From Hahella sp018986435 (GTDB lineage: Bacteria; Pseudomonadota; Gammaproteobacteria; Pseudomonadales; Oleiphilaceae), in NCBI RefSeq assembly GCF_050749805.1, contig NZ_CP192738.1:2170001-2234000 (forward strand): a stretch of 64,000 nucleotides of DNA, in the 5' to 3' direction. The translations under genes and the position numbers were made by a program. The notes beneath the pieces are model-generated. The model saw only the letters and a program-made list of their open reading frames with translations. It was not told where the DNA came from and did no database searches. This document shows, one piece after another, positions 34,765-43,277 of this stretch. Every line of letters starts with the position of its first letter. Position 1 is the first letter of the stretch.

Positions 34765-34799
34765 AAAACCCTCATATCGAAAGATATGAGGGTTTTTTT
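34765..34799 (+). terminator. Strong terminator after tRNA-Glu
   Basis: AAAACCCTCATATC and GATATGAGGGTTTT pair perfectly over 14 bases with a GAAA tetraloop, and the T-run continues to 34799. This is a textbook stable RNA operon terminator. Confidence 0.95.
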
Positions 34800-34875
34800 A
34801 TGCTTTCGAGGCTGAAGTTTTTCTCACCACCGCCGATAACCTGCTAGCGACTGCAGTTTGTTGGGCGGAGGCTTC

Positions 34876-36165
34876 ATGCAGATCCAATCCTCTTCCATTC
34901 AGTTGACCAATCAGAGTGTTTCGCAGGAAAAAACGCTGGAGCGCGAACGTCTTTTGTTTGTCTCCTCGCAATCTTCGCCAGTAGATACTTCCGGTTCTTA
35001 TTTGCTTGGTCAGCGACAATCTTATTTCAACTACGACGCCAATCAATCTGAAAGCGCTCAGGTGTACTCCAGGGTGCTTTCTGGCGATGGTCAGACAGAA
35101 GTGCTGGATAGGAGTTCGGCCTTATCGCAGATTATTCAGGTTGGGTTGCAGGGAGAGGAGGCGGTACAGGTGATCGCAGGTGGGGCGACAGGTGGCGTAT
35201 CGCTCGCGGGCGAGGCCGTTGTTGCATTCAGTCGCTATTCCTTTGTTTCTGAGTCACAAAGCTCCACAACCGTTTCTTCCGGTGTGATCAACCTGGAAGA
35301 TGGTAGGGAGATTGCGTTCACTTTATATCTTAATCGTGAGCGTGCGAGTGTCGTTGAAAGCCAATCTAACCTTTTGGTCAGCGCAAGAGTGATGACTGAT
35401 CCGTTGGTGCTGAATTTTGGTGCGGAGACTGCGACGCTGCGTAATACATCCTTCAGTTTTGACCTGAATGGAGACGGGCGGCAGGAAGATATTGCTGAGT
35501 TGGGCGTTGGCAGTGGCTACTTGGTGCTGGACGTAAATGGCGATGGAAAAATTAATAATGGCGGTGAAATGTTCGGTGCCTACAGTGGCGATGGTCTTGG
35601 TGACCTCTCTCGTTATGATGCGGACGGCAATCGTTGGATTGACGAATCTGATCCTGTCTTTTCCCAATTGCGCGTTTGGGCGGCTTCTGAGAATGGTGAT
35701 AGGCAGCTATTGTCCCTGAAGGAGGTCGGTGTCGGCGCGATATATTTGGGCTCGACGCCGGACTCGTTTGAATTGGTGGGTGATTATGGTCGGGTGCTTG
35801 GGCGCACTAAGTCCACGGGCATAATGTTGATGGAAAATGGCGATGTGCGCACCGTGCAGGAAATTGACCTTGCGCACTCCGCTCCAGCCAGTATGAGACC
35901 CTTTTCTGCAGAAGTAATTGAAGATGCTCGTGCTGAGCTTAATTTAGAAGGCGCTCAGGCGCCCTCAGATGATGCACAAAGCTCAAGCTTTGTGCTCGGC
36001 ATGCAGAGTGTGCTTGCTAAGCTAAATGAGCTTAGAGAGCGGCAGAAGCAATATTTGGAAGCGATGGCTCCGGCAACAGTGAAATTTAAATCACCGCTTG
36101 AGCAGCTATTAGCGCGAATGGAAGAAGAGCGCCGGAAACTTCAGCGGCGCTTACACAAGGACTAA
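34876..36165 (+). CDS. Calcium-binding EF-hand/dockerin-like protein
   Basis: A 429-residue acidic protein with GGAGG just upstream of the ATG. The middle part carries three consecutive calcium loops: DLNGDGRQEDIAE, DVNGDGKINNGGE and DADGNRWIDESD, followed by FSQLRVWAASENGD. This arrangement recalls the calcium-loop module of large RTX and VCBS-type surface proteins, but here it is a stand-alone protein. There is no N-terminal signal peptide. The C-terminal 80 residues are charged and helical (LNELRERQKQYLE, ARMEEERRKLQRRLHKD), possibly a coiled coil. Function and location are unknown. Confidence 0.65.
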   Translation: MQIQSSSIQLTNQSVSQEKTLERERLLFVSSQSSPVDTSGSYLLGQRQSYFNYDANQSESAQVYSRVLSGDGQTEVLDRSSALSQIIQVGLQGEEAVQVIAGGATGGVSLAGEAVVAFSRYSFVSESQSSTTVSSGVINLEDGREIAFTLYLNRERASVVESQSNLLVSARVMTDPLVLNFGAETATLRNTSFSFDLNGDGRQEDIAELGVGSGYLVLDVNGDGKINNGGEMFGAYSGDGLGDLSRYDADGNRWIDESDPVFSQLRVWAASENGDRQLLSLKEVGVGAIYLGSTPDSFELVGDYGRVLGRTKSTGIMLMENGDVRTVQEIDLAHSAPASMRPFSAEVIEDARAELNLEGAQAPSDDAQSSSFVLGMQSVLAKLNELRERQKQYLEAMAPATVKFKSPLEQLLARMEEERRKLQRRLHKD

Positions 36166-36186
36166 GGGGAAGGTGTGTAAAACTGG

Positions 36187-36618
36187 TTAGCGAACTGTCT
36201 TGGGAAGAATCTTTGAGGGCTCGCTTTCAAAGCCGTCAGTGTCTACCACTGTGACTGCAAAGTAGTGTTCGCCTGGCTTGAGGTTGTCAAAATAGTATGA
36301 GTCGGAAGTGGCGGACATTTGAATAGAGCTCCATTTATCGCCCTTTATACTCTTCTCTGAGCTTGCTGGCGTAAAGCTGTGATAAACACGATAACTATCA
36401 ATTTCTGAAAGCGCCAAAGGCGAACCATCTTCTCGAGTGGTTGGGGCATCCCAGAATACGTATGCGCCATTATCTGTAGAGCTGGATGAACCTCCGCCTC
36501 CTCCACAACCGGTTACCAAAGTTGTCAGAAAGAAAATGCCTGTGAATATGGGTAAGGATTTATTACGTACGCAAGCAGATAAAATTGATGCAAATCCTGC
36601 AAATGACATGGACTTCAC
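36187..36618 (-). CDS. Fibronectin type III lipoprotein
   Basis: A 143-residue protein with an N-terminal hydrophobic segment (FTGIFFLTTLVTGCGGGGGS) whose lipobox Cys is near residue 38, followed by a Gly/Ser linker and a single FnIII-like domain (YVFWDAPTTREDGSPLALSE, then YFDNLKPGEHYFAVTVVD). It should be anchored in the membrane facing the periplasm or outside. The 38-residue pre-sequence is long; a later start cannot be excluded. It converges with the calcium-binding protein gene, with a 21-base gap. Confidence 0.7.
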   Translation of the reverse strand: MKSMSFAGFASILSACVRNKSLPIFTGIFFLTTLVTGCGGGGGSSSSTDNGAYVFWDAPTTREDGSPLALSEIDSYRVYHSFTPASSEKSIKGDKWSSIQMSATSDSYYFDNLKPGEHYFAVTVVDTDGFESEPSKILPKTVR

Positions 36619-37005
36619 TGTAGGTACCGCCTTATACCAGCTCCTAATTTTGCGATGGAGTTTAAACTAAGCCTGTGACGGGATTCTGTTTATTTCGGTA
36701 ACGAATTGTTTCTCAACAAAAAATTACAGAATGTAAGGGCTTGGAGAACGCTCCCGAAGCGCCTGTTGCTCTTAGAGATACGAGCGATACTGGAATAGAC
36801 TTGGTTTCTGAAGGTTGTAACAAGTCTATGTATTAATAGGATGATGCGGATATCGATACTCGGTGGGCAATTATTCGCAACCCGCCGAATGTTGCATGGC
36901 GTACCAGAAGCGCTGCTGCTAATCTTCGCTAAAACAAAATGTTATAAAAATTCGCTGGATAGCGGCTTGCTATCCGATTGCGTTTCGCCCTTGCGGAGTT
37001 CCTTC
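36619..37005. other. Intergenic region upstream of the MFS-acyltransferase gene
   Basis: No convincing gene is visible. The open reading frame continuing upstream of the MFS gene to an ATG at 36841 has an unusual composition and no match to the MFS N-terminus, so I treat it as non-coding. The region presumably holds promoters for both divergent genes; I could not assign -35/-10 pairs with confidence. Confidence 0.45.
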
Positions 37006-38880
37006 ATGGCTAATAAAGGCGTGTTTAATCTGCTCGGCTCCATTCGTTTTCTGCCGTATTTCTTGACGCAGGCGTTTGGAGCTTTTAACGACAACCTTTT
37101 CAAGCAGGGTATCTTACTGCTGTTTGCATACAAGCTGAGCGAAGAAGAAAGCGCAACGCTGGTAAATGTGGCGGCGGGTTTGTTTATCCTTCCGTTTTTC
37201 CTGTTTTCACCCCTGGCGGGCCAGCTCGCAGATAAGTTCGAGAAGGGAAAGTTAATTCGGATCATCAAATTGGTGGAAATTGCGCTCATGTCGCTGGCCG
37301 CCTTTGCTTTTATTACTGAGTCCAAAGTTCTACTGTTGTTTTTGTTGTTTATGATGGGGGTGCAGTCTGCAGCGTTTGGTCCAGTGAAATACTCCATTCT
37401 CCCGCAGCATTTGAAGCACGAAGAGCTGCTGGCTGGAAATGCGCTGGTGGAAATGGGCACCTTTCTGGCGATATTGTTCGGCACTATCCTCGCTGGCGTT
37501 TTGTTTAGCCGTGAGGGGGGCGTAAATCTGATCGCCGGCGGCATTATTGTCTGTGCGATCGCTGGATATGTCGCCAGTCGTTCGATATCGCAGGCGGATT
37601 CGGTCAACCCGCAGCTAAGAATTAATTGGAACCCGATTACCGAGACCATGGGAACCGTGCGTGACGTGAAAGGCAACCGCGCAGTGTTTCTCTCGGTGAT
37701 GGCTATTAGCTGGTTCTGGTTTTTGGGGGCGAGCTACCTGACTCAATTCAATCTTTTCACCAAAGAATATTTATTGGGGAATCCTGCCGTCGCTACGGGG
37801 CTATTGACGTTGTTTTCTATCGGCGTTGCGGCGGGATCGCTGCTGTGCAGTAAATTGTCGGACGGCAAAGTGGAGCTTGGACTGGTGCCTATCGGTTCAC
37901 TGGGGCTTACCCTGTTTGGCGCCCATCTCTACTTTGCGACGCCTGCCGTTAATGCTTTAGAGCTACGAACGTTTGGAGAATTTCTGGCTGATCCCTCCGG
38001 TTATGGCGTGTTATTGGATCTATTGTTTATAGGTTTGTTTGGCGGCTTTTATATTGTGCCCTTGTATGCATTGATTCAGGAGCGCTCAGAAGAAAAGAAA
38101 CGGGCGCAGGTCATTGCGTTGAATAATGTCATGAACGCTATTTTTATGGTGTTCAGCGCAGCCTTCGCCATTGTTTTCTTAACACTCATAGGGTTGAGCA
38201 TTCCCGAATACTTCCTGGTGCTGGCGATCATGAACGCCGTTGTCGCCGTGTATATATTCAAGCAAGTGCCGGAATTTGCATTGCGCTTTTGCATATGGCT
38301 TTTGGGTCACACGATGTATCGGGTTACGCATCGAGGTTTGAGTAATATTCCAGAGGAAGGGCCTGTTGTGTTGGTGTGCAACCATGTCAGTTATGTTGAC
38401 GCAATGCTGATCGGCGGCGCTGTGCGCAGACCTGTGCGTTTTGTCATGGATAAAGGTATTTACGAAATGCCGGGACTGCATTGGTTTTTCAAGCTTGCGC
38501 GCACCATCCCCATCACTTCCGAAAAGAGAGATCCGGATACCTATCACCGCGCTTTCGAGGCGATTAGCGAAGCGCTGGAGAATGGCGAAGTGATTTGTAT
38601 CTTCCCTGAGGGGCGCCTGACAAAGACGGGAGATATTGATGCGTTCAGAAAGGGGATTGAACTAATTATTCAGCGCAACCCTGTGCCTGTAACGCCAATG
38701 GCGCTACGAGGGTTGTGGGGCTCATTCTTCAGCCATAAAGATGGCATGGCGTTGGCTAAACTGCCACGGCGCTTCTGGTCGAAAGTCGAGCTGGTAGCGG
38801 ATGCAAGCTGGGAGCCGGAAAAAGTCAGATCGGATGCACTGGAGGAAAAAGTTAAGGCTTTGAGAGGGGAGTGGGCTTAG
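37006..38880 (+). CDS. MFS transporter-acyltransferase fusion (LplT-PlsC type)
   Basis: A 624-residue protein starting MANKGVFNLLGSIRFLPYFL, with GCGGAG 7-8 bases upstream. Residues 1-410 form a 12-helix LplT-like lysophospholipid flippase; residues 430-624 form a PlsC-type acyltransferase with the catalytic NHVSYVD motif (HxxxxD) and FPEGRLTKTG. Many bacteria carry a three-part protein with a further acyl-ACP ligase (Aas); here the chain ends after the acyltransferase. Uptake and re-acylation of lysophospholipids in the inner membrane is the likely role, with the acyl donor supplied by other means. Confidence 0.88.
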   Translation: MANKGVFNLLGSIRFLPYFLTQAFGAFNDNLFKQGILLLFAYKLSEEESATLVNVAAGLFILPFFLFSPLAGQLADKFEKGKLIRIIKLVEIALMSLAAFAFITESKVLLLFLLFMMGVQSAAFGPVKYSILPQHLKHEELLAGNALVEMGTFLAILFGTILAGVLFSREGGVNLIAGGIIVCAIAGYVASRSISQADSVNPQLRINWNPITETMGTVRDVKGNRAVFLSVMAISWFWFLGASYLTQFNLFTKEYLLGNPAVATGLLTLFSIGVAAGSLLCSKLSDGKVELGLVPIGSLGLTLFGAHLYFATPAVNALELRTFGEFLADPSGYGVLLDLLFIGLFGGFYIVPLYALIQERSEEKKRAQVIALNNVMNAIFMVFSAAFAIVFLTLIGLSIPEYFLVLAIMNAVVAVYIFKQVPEFALRFCIWLLGHTMYRVTHRGLSNIPEEGPVVLVCNHVSYVDAMLIGGAVRRPVRFVMDKGIYEMPGLHWFFKLARTIPITSEKRDPDTYHRAFEAISEALENGEVICIFPEGRLTKTGDIDAFRKGIELIIQRNPVPVTPMALRGLWGSFFSHKDGMALAKLPRRFWSKVELVADASWEPEKVRSDALEEKVKALRGEWA

Positions 38881-38908
38881 CCCGCTCCGCTTTTTCGATA
38901 TAGAGGCG

Positions 38909-39760
38909 CTAACGTTCGGCGATAGCGCCTTTTTTTACGCCCTCGTACGCTCGCACAGTAAACCAGTTTTGCGGGCGCTGCTTTTTCAGAGTCTGCGCAA
39001 TATGTTCAGCGATCCACTCAACAGTGGAATCAGTATCAATCATATATACGCGCTTCTTCGGCATTAGTAGCTCAAAGTCACCCTGTGAGGCGGCGTATTT
39101 AAAGCGAATGTGCTCAACGCCATTGATAGTCTCTTCTTGGGCGACATCTTCCCAGCTACCGATATAGATATCTTTCCATTTCTTGGCCCATTGATACTCG
39201 GTGAGCTGGCTGCGCTGTCCGTCTGCAAATATTTCTAGCTTGGAGCGGTGGCCGTGAGCAATGCGCTGGCAGTTACCGGCGTGCTTTTTCAATCCATGAG
39301 TGTAGTGGTAGTAAGCGCCTTGAATGTTTTCTTCACGCAGGCGGATTTTCACCTTTTTCACATTGTCCGGCACCACGCTTTGCAGGTGCTTGGTCAATAG
39401 AGGCTCCACTGACTCGATATCGATTTCTGTCAGGGGCAGGGCGGCGATGGCGTCAGTAGGGCAGGAGATGTGAAACTGTGCGTCGCCGGGAAAGCCGCAA
39501 CTGACTTCAATGCGCTCGCCTTTTTGCTCGACATTCATGTCCAGCAGATCCTGAGGCACCACCAACTTGTGATCGATCATATCCTCCGCAGCCTGGCGAA
39601 GGATTTTTTTGACGTCGCCAAAATCGAACACCATGCCTTGTTCGTCCAGGTCGCCGGAAAGCTCAATATCCATAATCCAGCTTTCTCCAACGATGCCGCG
39701 GAGAGGGTGAAGGTAAGAAAAATCAAGGACGGTAAGGTGATCAACAAACAGACGATTCAT
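38909..39760 (-). CDS. Double T-fold QueD/PTPS-like protein
   Basis: A 283-residue protein with two 6-pyruvoyl-tetrahydropterin-synthase-type halves. The N-terminal half keeps FDFGDVKK and DHKLVVP, equivalents of the QueD substrate-binding and DH motifs, but lacks the metal HxH. The C-terminal half has NCQRIAHGH, equivalent to the catalytic Cys and zinc HGH of QueD, with no DF or DH motif. So the motifs of one active site appear distributed over both halves. Annotation as 6-carboxytetrahydropterin synthase is common for such proteins, but no queC, queE or folE gene is near, and the reaction is unproven. Confidence 0.7.
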   Translation of the reverse strand: MNRLFVDHLTVLDFSYLHPLRGIVGESWIMDIELSGDLDEQGMVFDFGDVKKILRQAAEDMIDHKLVVPQDLLDMNVEQKGERIEVSCGFPGDAQFHISCPTDAIAALPLTEIDIESVEPLLTKHLQSVVPDNVKKVKIRLREENIQGAYYHYTHGLKKHAGNCQRIAHGHRSKLEIFADGQRSQLTEYQWAKKWKDIYIGSWEDVAQEETINGVEHIRFKYAASQGDFELLMPKKRVYMIDTDSTVEWIAEHIAQTLKKQRPQNWFTVRAYEGVKKGAIAER

Positions 39761-39912
39761 AAGGGGTGGCTATAAAATGAGCTATGTGTGCGAAATTAAT
39801 GCTGCGTTATATCGCTTAAAAGCGTGTAAGTCCAGTAAAGTTGAGTATTTTCCTGGGGCTTCCCCCGCCTCGCCAAACAATCAATGGGGGGCGGGAGATG
39901 GCAGGAGAGTAA

Positions 39913-41052
39913 TCAGCCGAATATGCCGGAGATAAAGGCGACGCCTGCGGCGAATACGCCGATACTGATCGATAAAGCAATCATATAAGCTTTATTACTG
40001 GCGCTACGCTGCGATTCCGCGTACAGCTCAATAGTGCGTTGAGCGATGTCTTCCGCTGTTTCCCGGGAGATATCATGCGCTTGTTGGATGGCTTCCGCCT
40101 GCAGGGTTTGCCAGAACTCAGTGTCAATGGACTGCACTGTCGTCATGTGGTCCTTCAGCTCATCCAATTGCTTCTGAGTGATGGCGGGAGAAGAGCCTGT
40201 GGCGGAGGCCGCCGGCGCGGCGTTTTTAAGCTCTTCCTTGATTTCATTCAGCTCTTGGCTGATTTCTCTGGCCAGCTCAGCGGACACCTCTTCTTTGAGT
40301 GCGGCGAAGCTGGTTGTAATCTGGTTTTCAATGCGGCTATAAAAAGTTTCTATACGCTCATCATGTCTGTTTTGTAGTTCTTCCGACAAGCGCTTGAGGT
40401 GGGCGTACTGTTCATCGAACAGGTCGCTTAATAGTTCGTGAACGCGCGTGTTCAAACTGGTTTTCACTGTAGAACGCGCGACCTGCTCGATCATTTCTAT
40501 TGGCAGGCTGAAGGCTTTTCCGTTTACGGGCAAGGCGTCATGAGGCGAGGGTGGCTGCTCTTCTTTGGCCTTGACGTTCGTAACGGCAGTTTCCTCCGTA
40601 TCATCTACGTCATGGTCGCTGAAGGCGAAATCCATGGCGGTCAGATCGATAGGCGCTGAAGCTAGACTGCCGGCTTCAATATCCCGGTTAAGCTGCTCCA
40701 GAATGCTGTGCAAGCCATCGGTTTGCGGCGGCTTGGTGAGAATGTTGTAAATGCCGAAGCGCTTGGCTGCGTCCTCGAACTCCTTGGACTTTTTCGACGT
40801 GCACATAATGATCGGAATGGCGGCGGTATCCGGATTGGATTTGATCGCCTTGGAGGCTTCCACTCCGTTCATACCCGGCATCAAGTGATCCATAAATATC
40901 ACGTCGGGCGGCGAGTTCTTGCTCAGATAATCGAGCGCTTCCTCCGCAGAGCCGGCCAGATTTACGTTCATGCTGACGTTTTCAAGTAGCTTGCTGAGCG
41001 CAAACCTTGCTACTTTGGAGTCGTCAACGAGTAACGCAGTTTTAATTGTCAT
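39913..41052 (-). CDS. Tail-anchored response regulator
   Basis: A 379-residue protein. The receiver domain (1-120) has the acidic pocket LVDDSK, phosphorylation site Asp55 (VIFMDHLMPGMNG), Thr85 and Lys107 (LTKPP). No DNA-binding or enzymatic output follows. Instead there is an acidic linker, a long helical region (about 190-330) rich in coiled-coil heptads and a single C-terminal membrane helix (MIALSISIGVFAAGVAFISG). The TTG in the same frame 12 bases earlier is less likely than ATG 41052, which has GAGGT at good spacing. The gene follows the PEGA/MORN gene by 63 bases in the same direction. Confidence 0.8.
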   Translation of the reverse strand: MTIKTALLVDDSKVARFALSKLLENVSMNVNLAGSAEEALDYLSKNSPPDVIFMDHLMPGMNGVEASKAIKSNPDTAAIPIIMCTSKKSKEFEDAAKRFGIYNILTKPPQTDGLHSILEQLNRDIEAGSLASAPIDLTAMDFAFSDHDVDDTEETAVTNVKAKEEQPPSPHDALPVNGKAFSLPIEMIEQVARSTVKTSLNTRVHELLSDLFDEQYAHLKRLSEELQNRHDERIETFYSRIENQITTSFAALKEEVSAELAREISQELNEIKEELKNAAPAASATGSSPAITQKQLDELKDHMTTVQSIDTEFWQTLQAEAIQQAHDISRETAEDIAQRTIELYAESQRSASNKAYMIALSISIGVFAAGVAFISGIFG

Positions 41053-41115
41053 GGTGTACCTCAAATACCAATGTCACCGTCACAGCGGGCTAACATAGCT
41101 GACTTTGGGTGTTTG

Positions 41116-42459
41116 TTACCAGCCTTCTAAAGGCGGGCATTGAGTTGCTCTATAACTTTTCAGGCGATAGCAAACGCCGGGGTTACTGCTGCGGGCTGTA
41201 AATATTTCGCCCTCCGGCGTCGTCAGCGTCGCCAGTCCATATGGTTTACCGAATTTAAATGTACCGCTGATCTTACTGCCATTGGGGTTCAGTAACTCCC
41301 CCTGTCCATGAAACTTCCCTTCAAAGAACTGTCCGGTGTACTTTTTTCCGTCCGCGTAGATGAGTTCCCCTTTGCCCTGGAACTGCCCGTTGGCGAAGCC
41401 TCCCTCGTAATGAGTTCCGTCCGGATAGGTTAACGAACCGGAGCCGTGATATTTGCTTTCGGAAAAACCGCCAACAAAGAGCATACCGTTTTTGCCGGTC
41501 AGCGTGCCTTCGCCGTTCAGCTTTCCATCAACCCAGTAACCTGTATAGATATCACCGCTTTTCAGCGTCAGCGTACCTTCGCCATTGAACTGGTCGTCCC
41601 TAAAATCGCCGACATACAGGTCGCCGTTTGGCTGCTTGAAAGAGCCGTGTCCGTGCTTGCGGCCTTCATACCACTCCCCGTTGTATTCCGCACCGTTGGC
41701 CATTTTCAGCAGGCCTTTGCCATGGAACAGCTTGTTGACGAACTCTCCCTGATAGCGGGAGCCGTCTTTGCCGACATAGGTTCCTTCGCCAGTTACCACG
41801 CCATGCTTCCAGACGCCATCTTTGTATTCCACAACCGTGATGCGATCCAGCGTCACGCTGATGGTGCGAGAGTCGCCTCGGGTGAGGTCGATTTTATTAC
41901 GAAAGGTTTTATAGCCTTCTTTGCTGACCTCTATCTCGTATTCGCCTGCCGGCAACTCTACTTCAACGGCGCTGGCGCCGTAGGGCTTTCCATTAATGAG
42001 GACATTGTCATTGGCGACATTCGAACGGATAAACAGCTTGCCGGTTTCCGACATAGTGGGGGAGGGCGACTGTTGGGTTTCTTTCGCAACAATTTGCTGT
42101 GGTAAGGAGAGCGTCTGGTCTGCGTCCGCTGACGCCAGTAGCGCGCCGTTTTCCGCATCTTCAAGCGCCTGCTGTTGTTCCGGCGTTAACTGATCGACGA
42201 ACAGGATGGCCTCTTCCAGCGATTCCCCCGGCGCGTTTTCGGTAGAACGGAAACTTTCCAGCTGGGCGCTGAGATCCGCACTGCCGATAGGCGTGCCGTA
42301 ATCGGTAGTTTTAATATCGCCTGCCCTGCGCTCGGTCGCGGGGGATAAGGTATCCGCCAGCGCCGGTATGTTGATATCTTGCCTATGGGCGAAGCCGGCG
42401 GTCACCAGCAGCATCAGGACAAGCGCATTGATAAATAAAAGTGGTCTCAGATCGACCAT
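41116..42459 (-). CDS. PEGA-MORN repeat exported protein
   Basis: A 447-residue protein with an N-terminal membrane anchor or signal (LLFINALVLMLLVTAGFA), a low-complexity stretch, a PEGA domain around 155-215 (NDNVLINGKPYGASAVEVEL then PAGEYEIEVSKEGYK) and about nine MORN repeats of 23 residues, each with a core like YxGxFxxGxxHGxG. MORN repeats often mediate membrane or protein binding. Start 42459 is preferred because AAGGT precedes it at suitable spacing; an earlier in-frame ATG at 42480 is also possible. It is probably outside the cytoplasm. Confidence 0.82.
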   Translation of the reverse strand: MVDLRPLLFINALVLMLLVTAGFAHRQDINIPALADTLSPATERRAGDIKTTDYGTPIGSADLSAQLESFRSTENAPGESLEEAILFVDQLTPEQQQALEDAENGALLASADADQTLSLPQQIVAKETQQSPSPTMSETGKLFIRSNVANDNVLINGKPYGASAVEVELPAGEYEIEVSKEGYKTFRNKIDLTRGDSRTISVTLDRITVVEYKDGVWKHGVVTGEGTYVGKDGSRYQGEFVNKLFHGKGLLKMANGAEYNGEWYEGRKHGHGSFKQPNGDLYVGDFRDDQFNGEGTLTLKSGDIYTGYWVDGKLNGEGTLTGKNGMLFVGGFSESKYHGSGSLTYPDGTHYEGGFANGQFQGKGELIYADGKKYTGQFFEGKFHGQGELLNPNGSKISGTFKFGKPYGLATLTTPEGEIFTARSSNPGVCYRLKSYRATQCPPLEGW

Positions 42460-42611
42460 TATTACTACCTTGCCTACCAACCCATGTGTAATTTGTAATT
42501 CATCTTAGCCCCTAATCCGGCTGATTGTAACCAAATAGGTCACGGCTTCTATTAAATGCATATAGTGTCACATTGCTGTTGGTATTGGCTCACGCTAAAT
42601 ATCTGTCCTTG

Positions 42612-43160
42612 TTAAGTTTTGTTGCGAGTTTGCAACTCCTCCCAAGCGCGCATGTGGACATCCGCCTCATATTCGTAAGGGCTTTTAAAGGGCGTAAGTA
42701 TGAAGTCAAAAACTGCGAAGGTGAAGCCGATTGAAAACCATGCGATAAATAAAGTTTCTATAGTCGCCGCCTGACTTTGTGGGTTGGCCTCCACGAATGA
42801 TTGCAAGCTGGGAAGAATGTCCTGAACCATTGCTACGGGATTGAAGCGGGACAGCACCAAAGGCACCCAGAATGCGATGAATACAGGAAAGAACGTAAAT
42901 GACCATAGAAAGCGCCGTAGTAAGTAAATGAGCGCTGACTTCAAATAACGGGTGCGCAGCTCCGGGATTTTCTTGATTTCATTCAAATAACGCTTGCGTT
43001 CCACCCAATAGGCTTCAATCTCTACTGGAGCTGGAGCTGGAGCTGGAGCTGGAGCTGGAGCTGGAGCTGGAGCTGGAGCTGGAGCTGGAGCTGGAGCTGG
43101 AGCTGGAGCTGGAGCTGGAGACTCGCCGGTCGGCGTTTCGTTGTTGTTTTCGCTTGTCAT
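42612..43160 (-). CDS. Membrane protein with (Pro-Ala)n N-terminus
   Basis: A 182-residue protein. After MTSENNNETPTGES comes a stretch of alternating Pro and Ala (about 32 residues) encoded by 16 exact copies of a 6-base unit, then VEIEAYWVERKRYLNEIKKI. Two membrane helices follow (FTFFPVFIAFWVPLVLSRF; LFIAWFSIGFTFAVFDFIL). The Pro-Ala arm is predicted to be an extended spacer. The unit is 6 bases, so length changes keep the frame. I do not recognise the family. Confidence 0.7.
   Translation of the reverse strand: MTSENNNETPTGESPAPAPAPAPAPAPAPAPAPAPAPAPAPAPAPVEIEAYWVERKRYLNEIKKIPELRTRYLKSALIYLLRRFLWSFTFFPVFIAFWVPLVLSRFNPVAMVQDILPSLQSFVEANPQSQAATIETLFIAWFSIGFTFAVFDFILTPFKSPYEYEADVHMRAWEELQTRNKT
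43025..43120. repeat. Hexanucleotide tandem array, 16 copies of CTGGAG
   Basis: Sixteen perfect head-to-tail copies of CTGGAG occupy 96 bases inside the gene at 42612-43160. On the coding strand the array reads CTCCAG, giving alternating Pro and Ala codons. Perfect identity of all units points to recent expansion and to slippage as the likely source of length variation. Confidence 0.95.
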
Positions 43161-43277
43161 AGAGTCTGGTCTTTGCCTTTGGGTTCTGACATATTCGTAT
43201 AAAAAGCTACATCCGATCTGCCGATGTCAGCGTTTTAGCATGTATAGAATAAAGTCTGAAATAGTGGATGTAACTAC

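Noticed and set aside
36841..37005. An N-terminal extension of the MFS-acyltransferase fusion from ATG 36841.
   Set aside because: The ATG at 37006 has a better ribosome site and gives the normal start of the MFS domain; the extra 55 residues show no conserved feature.
43025..43120. The regular 6-base array considered as a CRISPR or regulatory repeat.
   Set aside because: There are no spacers, the unit is too short, and the array reads as Pro-Ala codons in a plausible gene.
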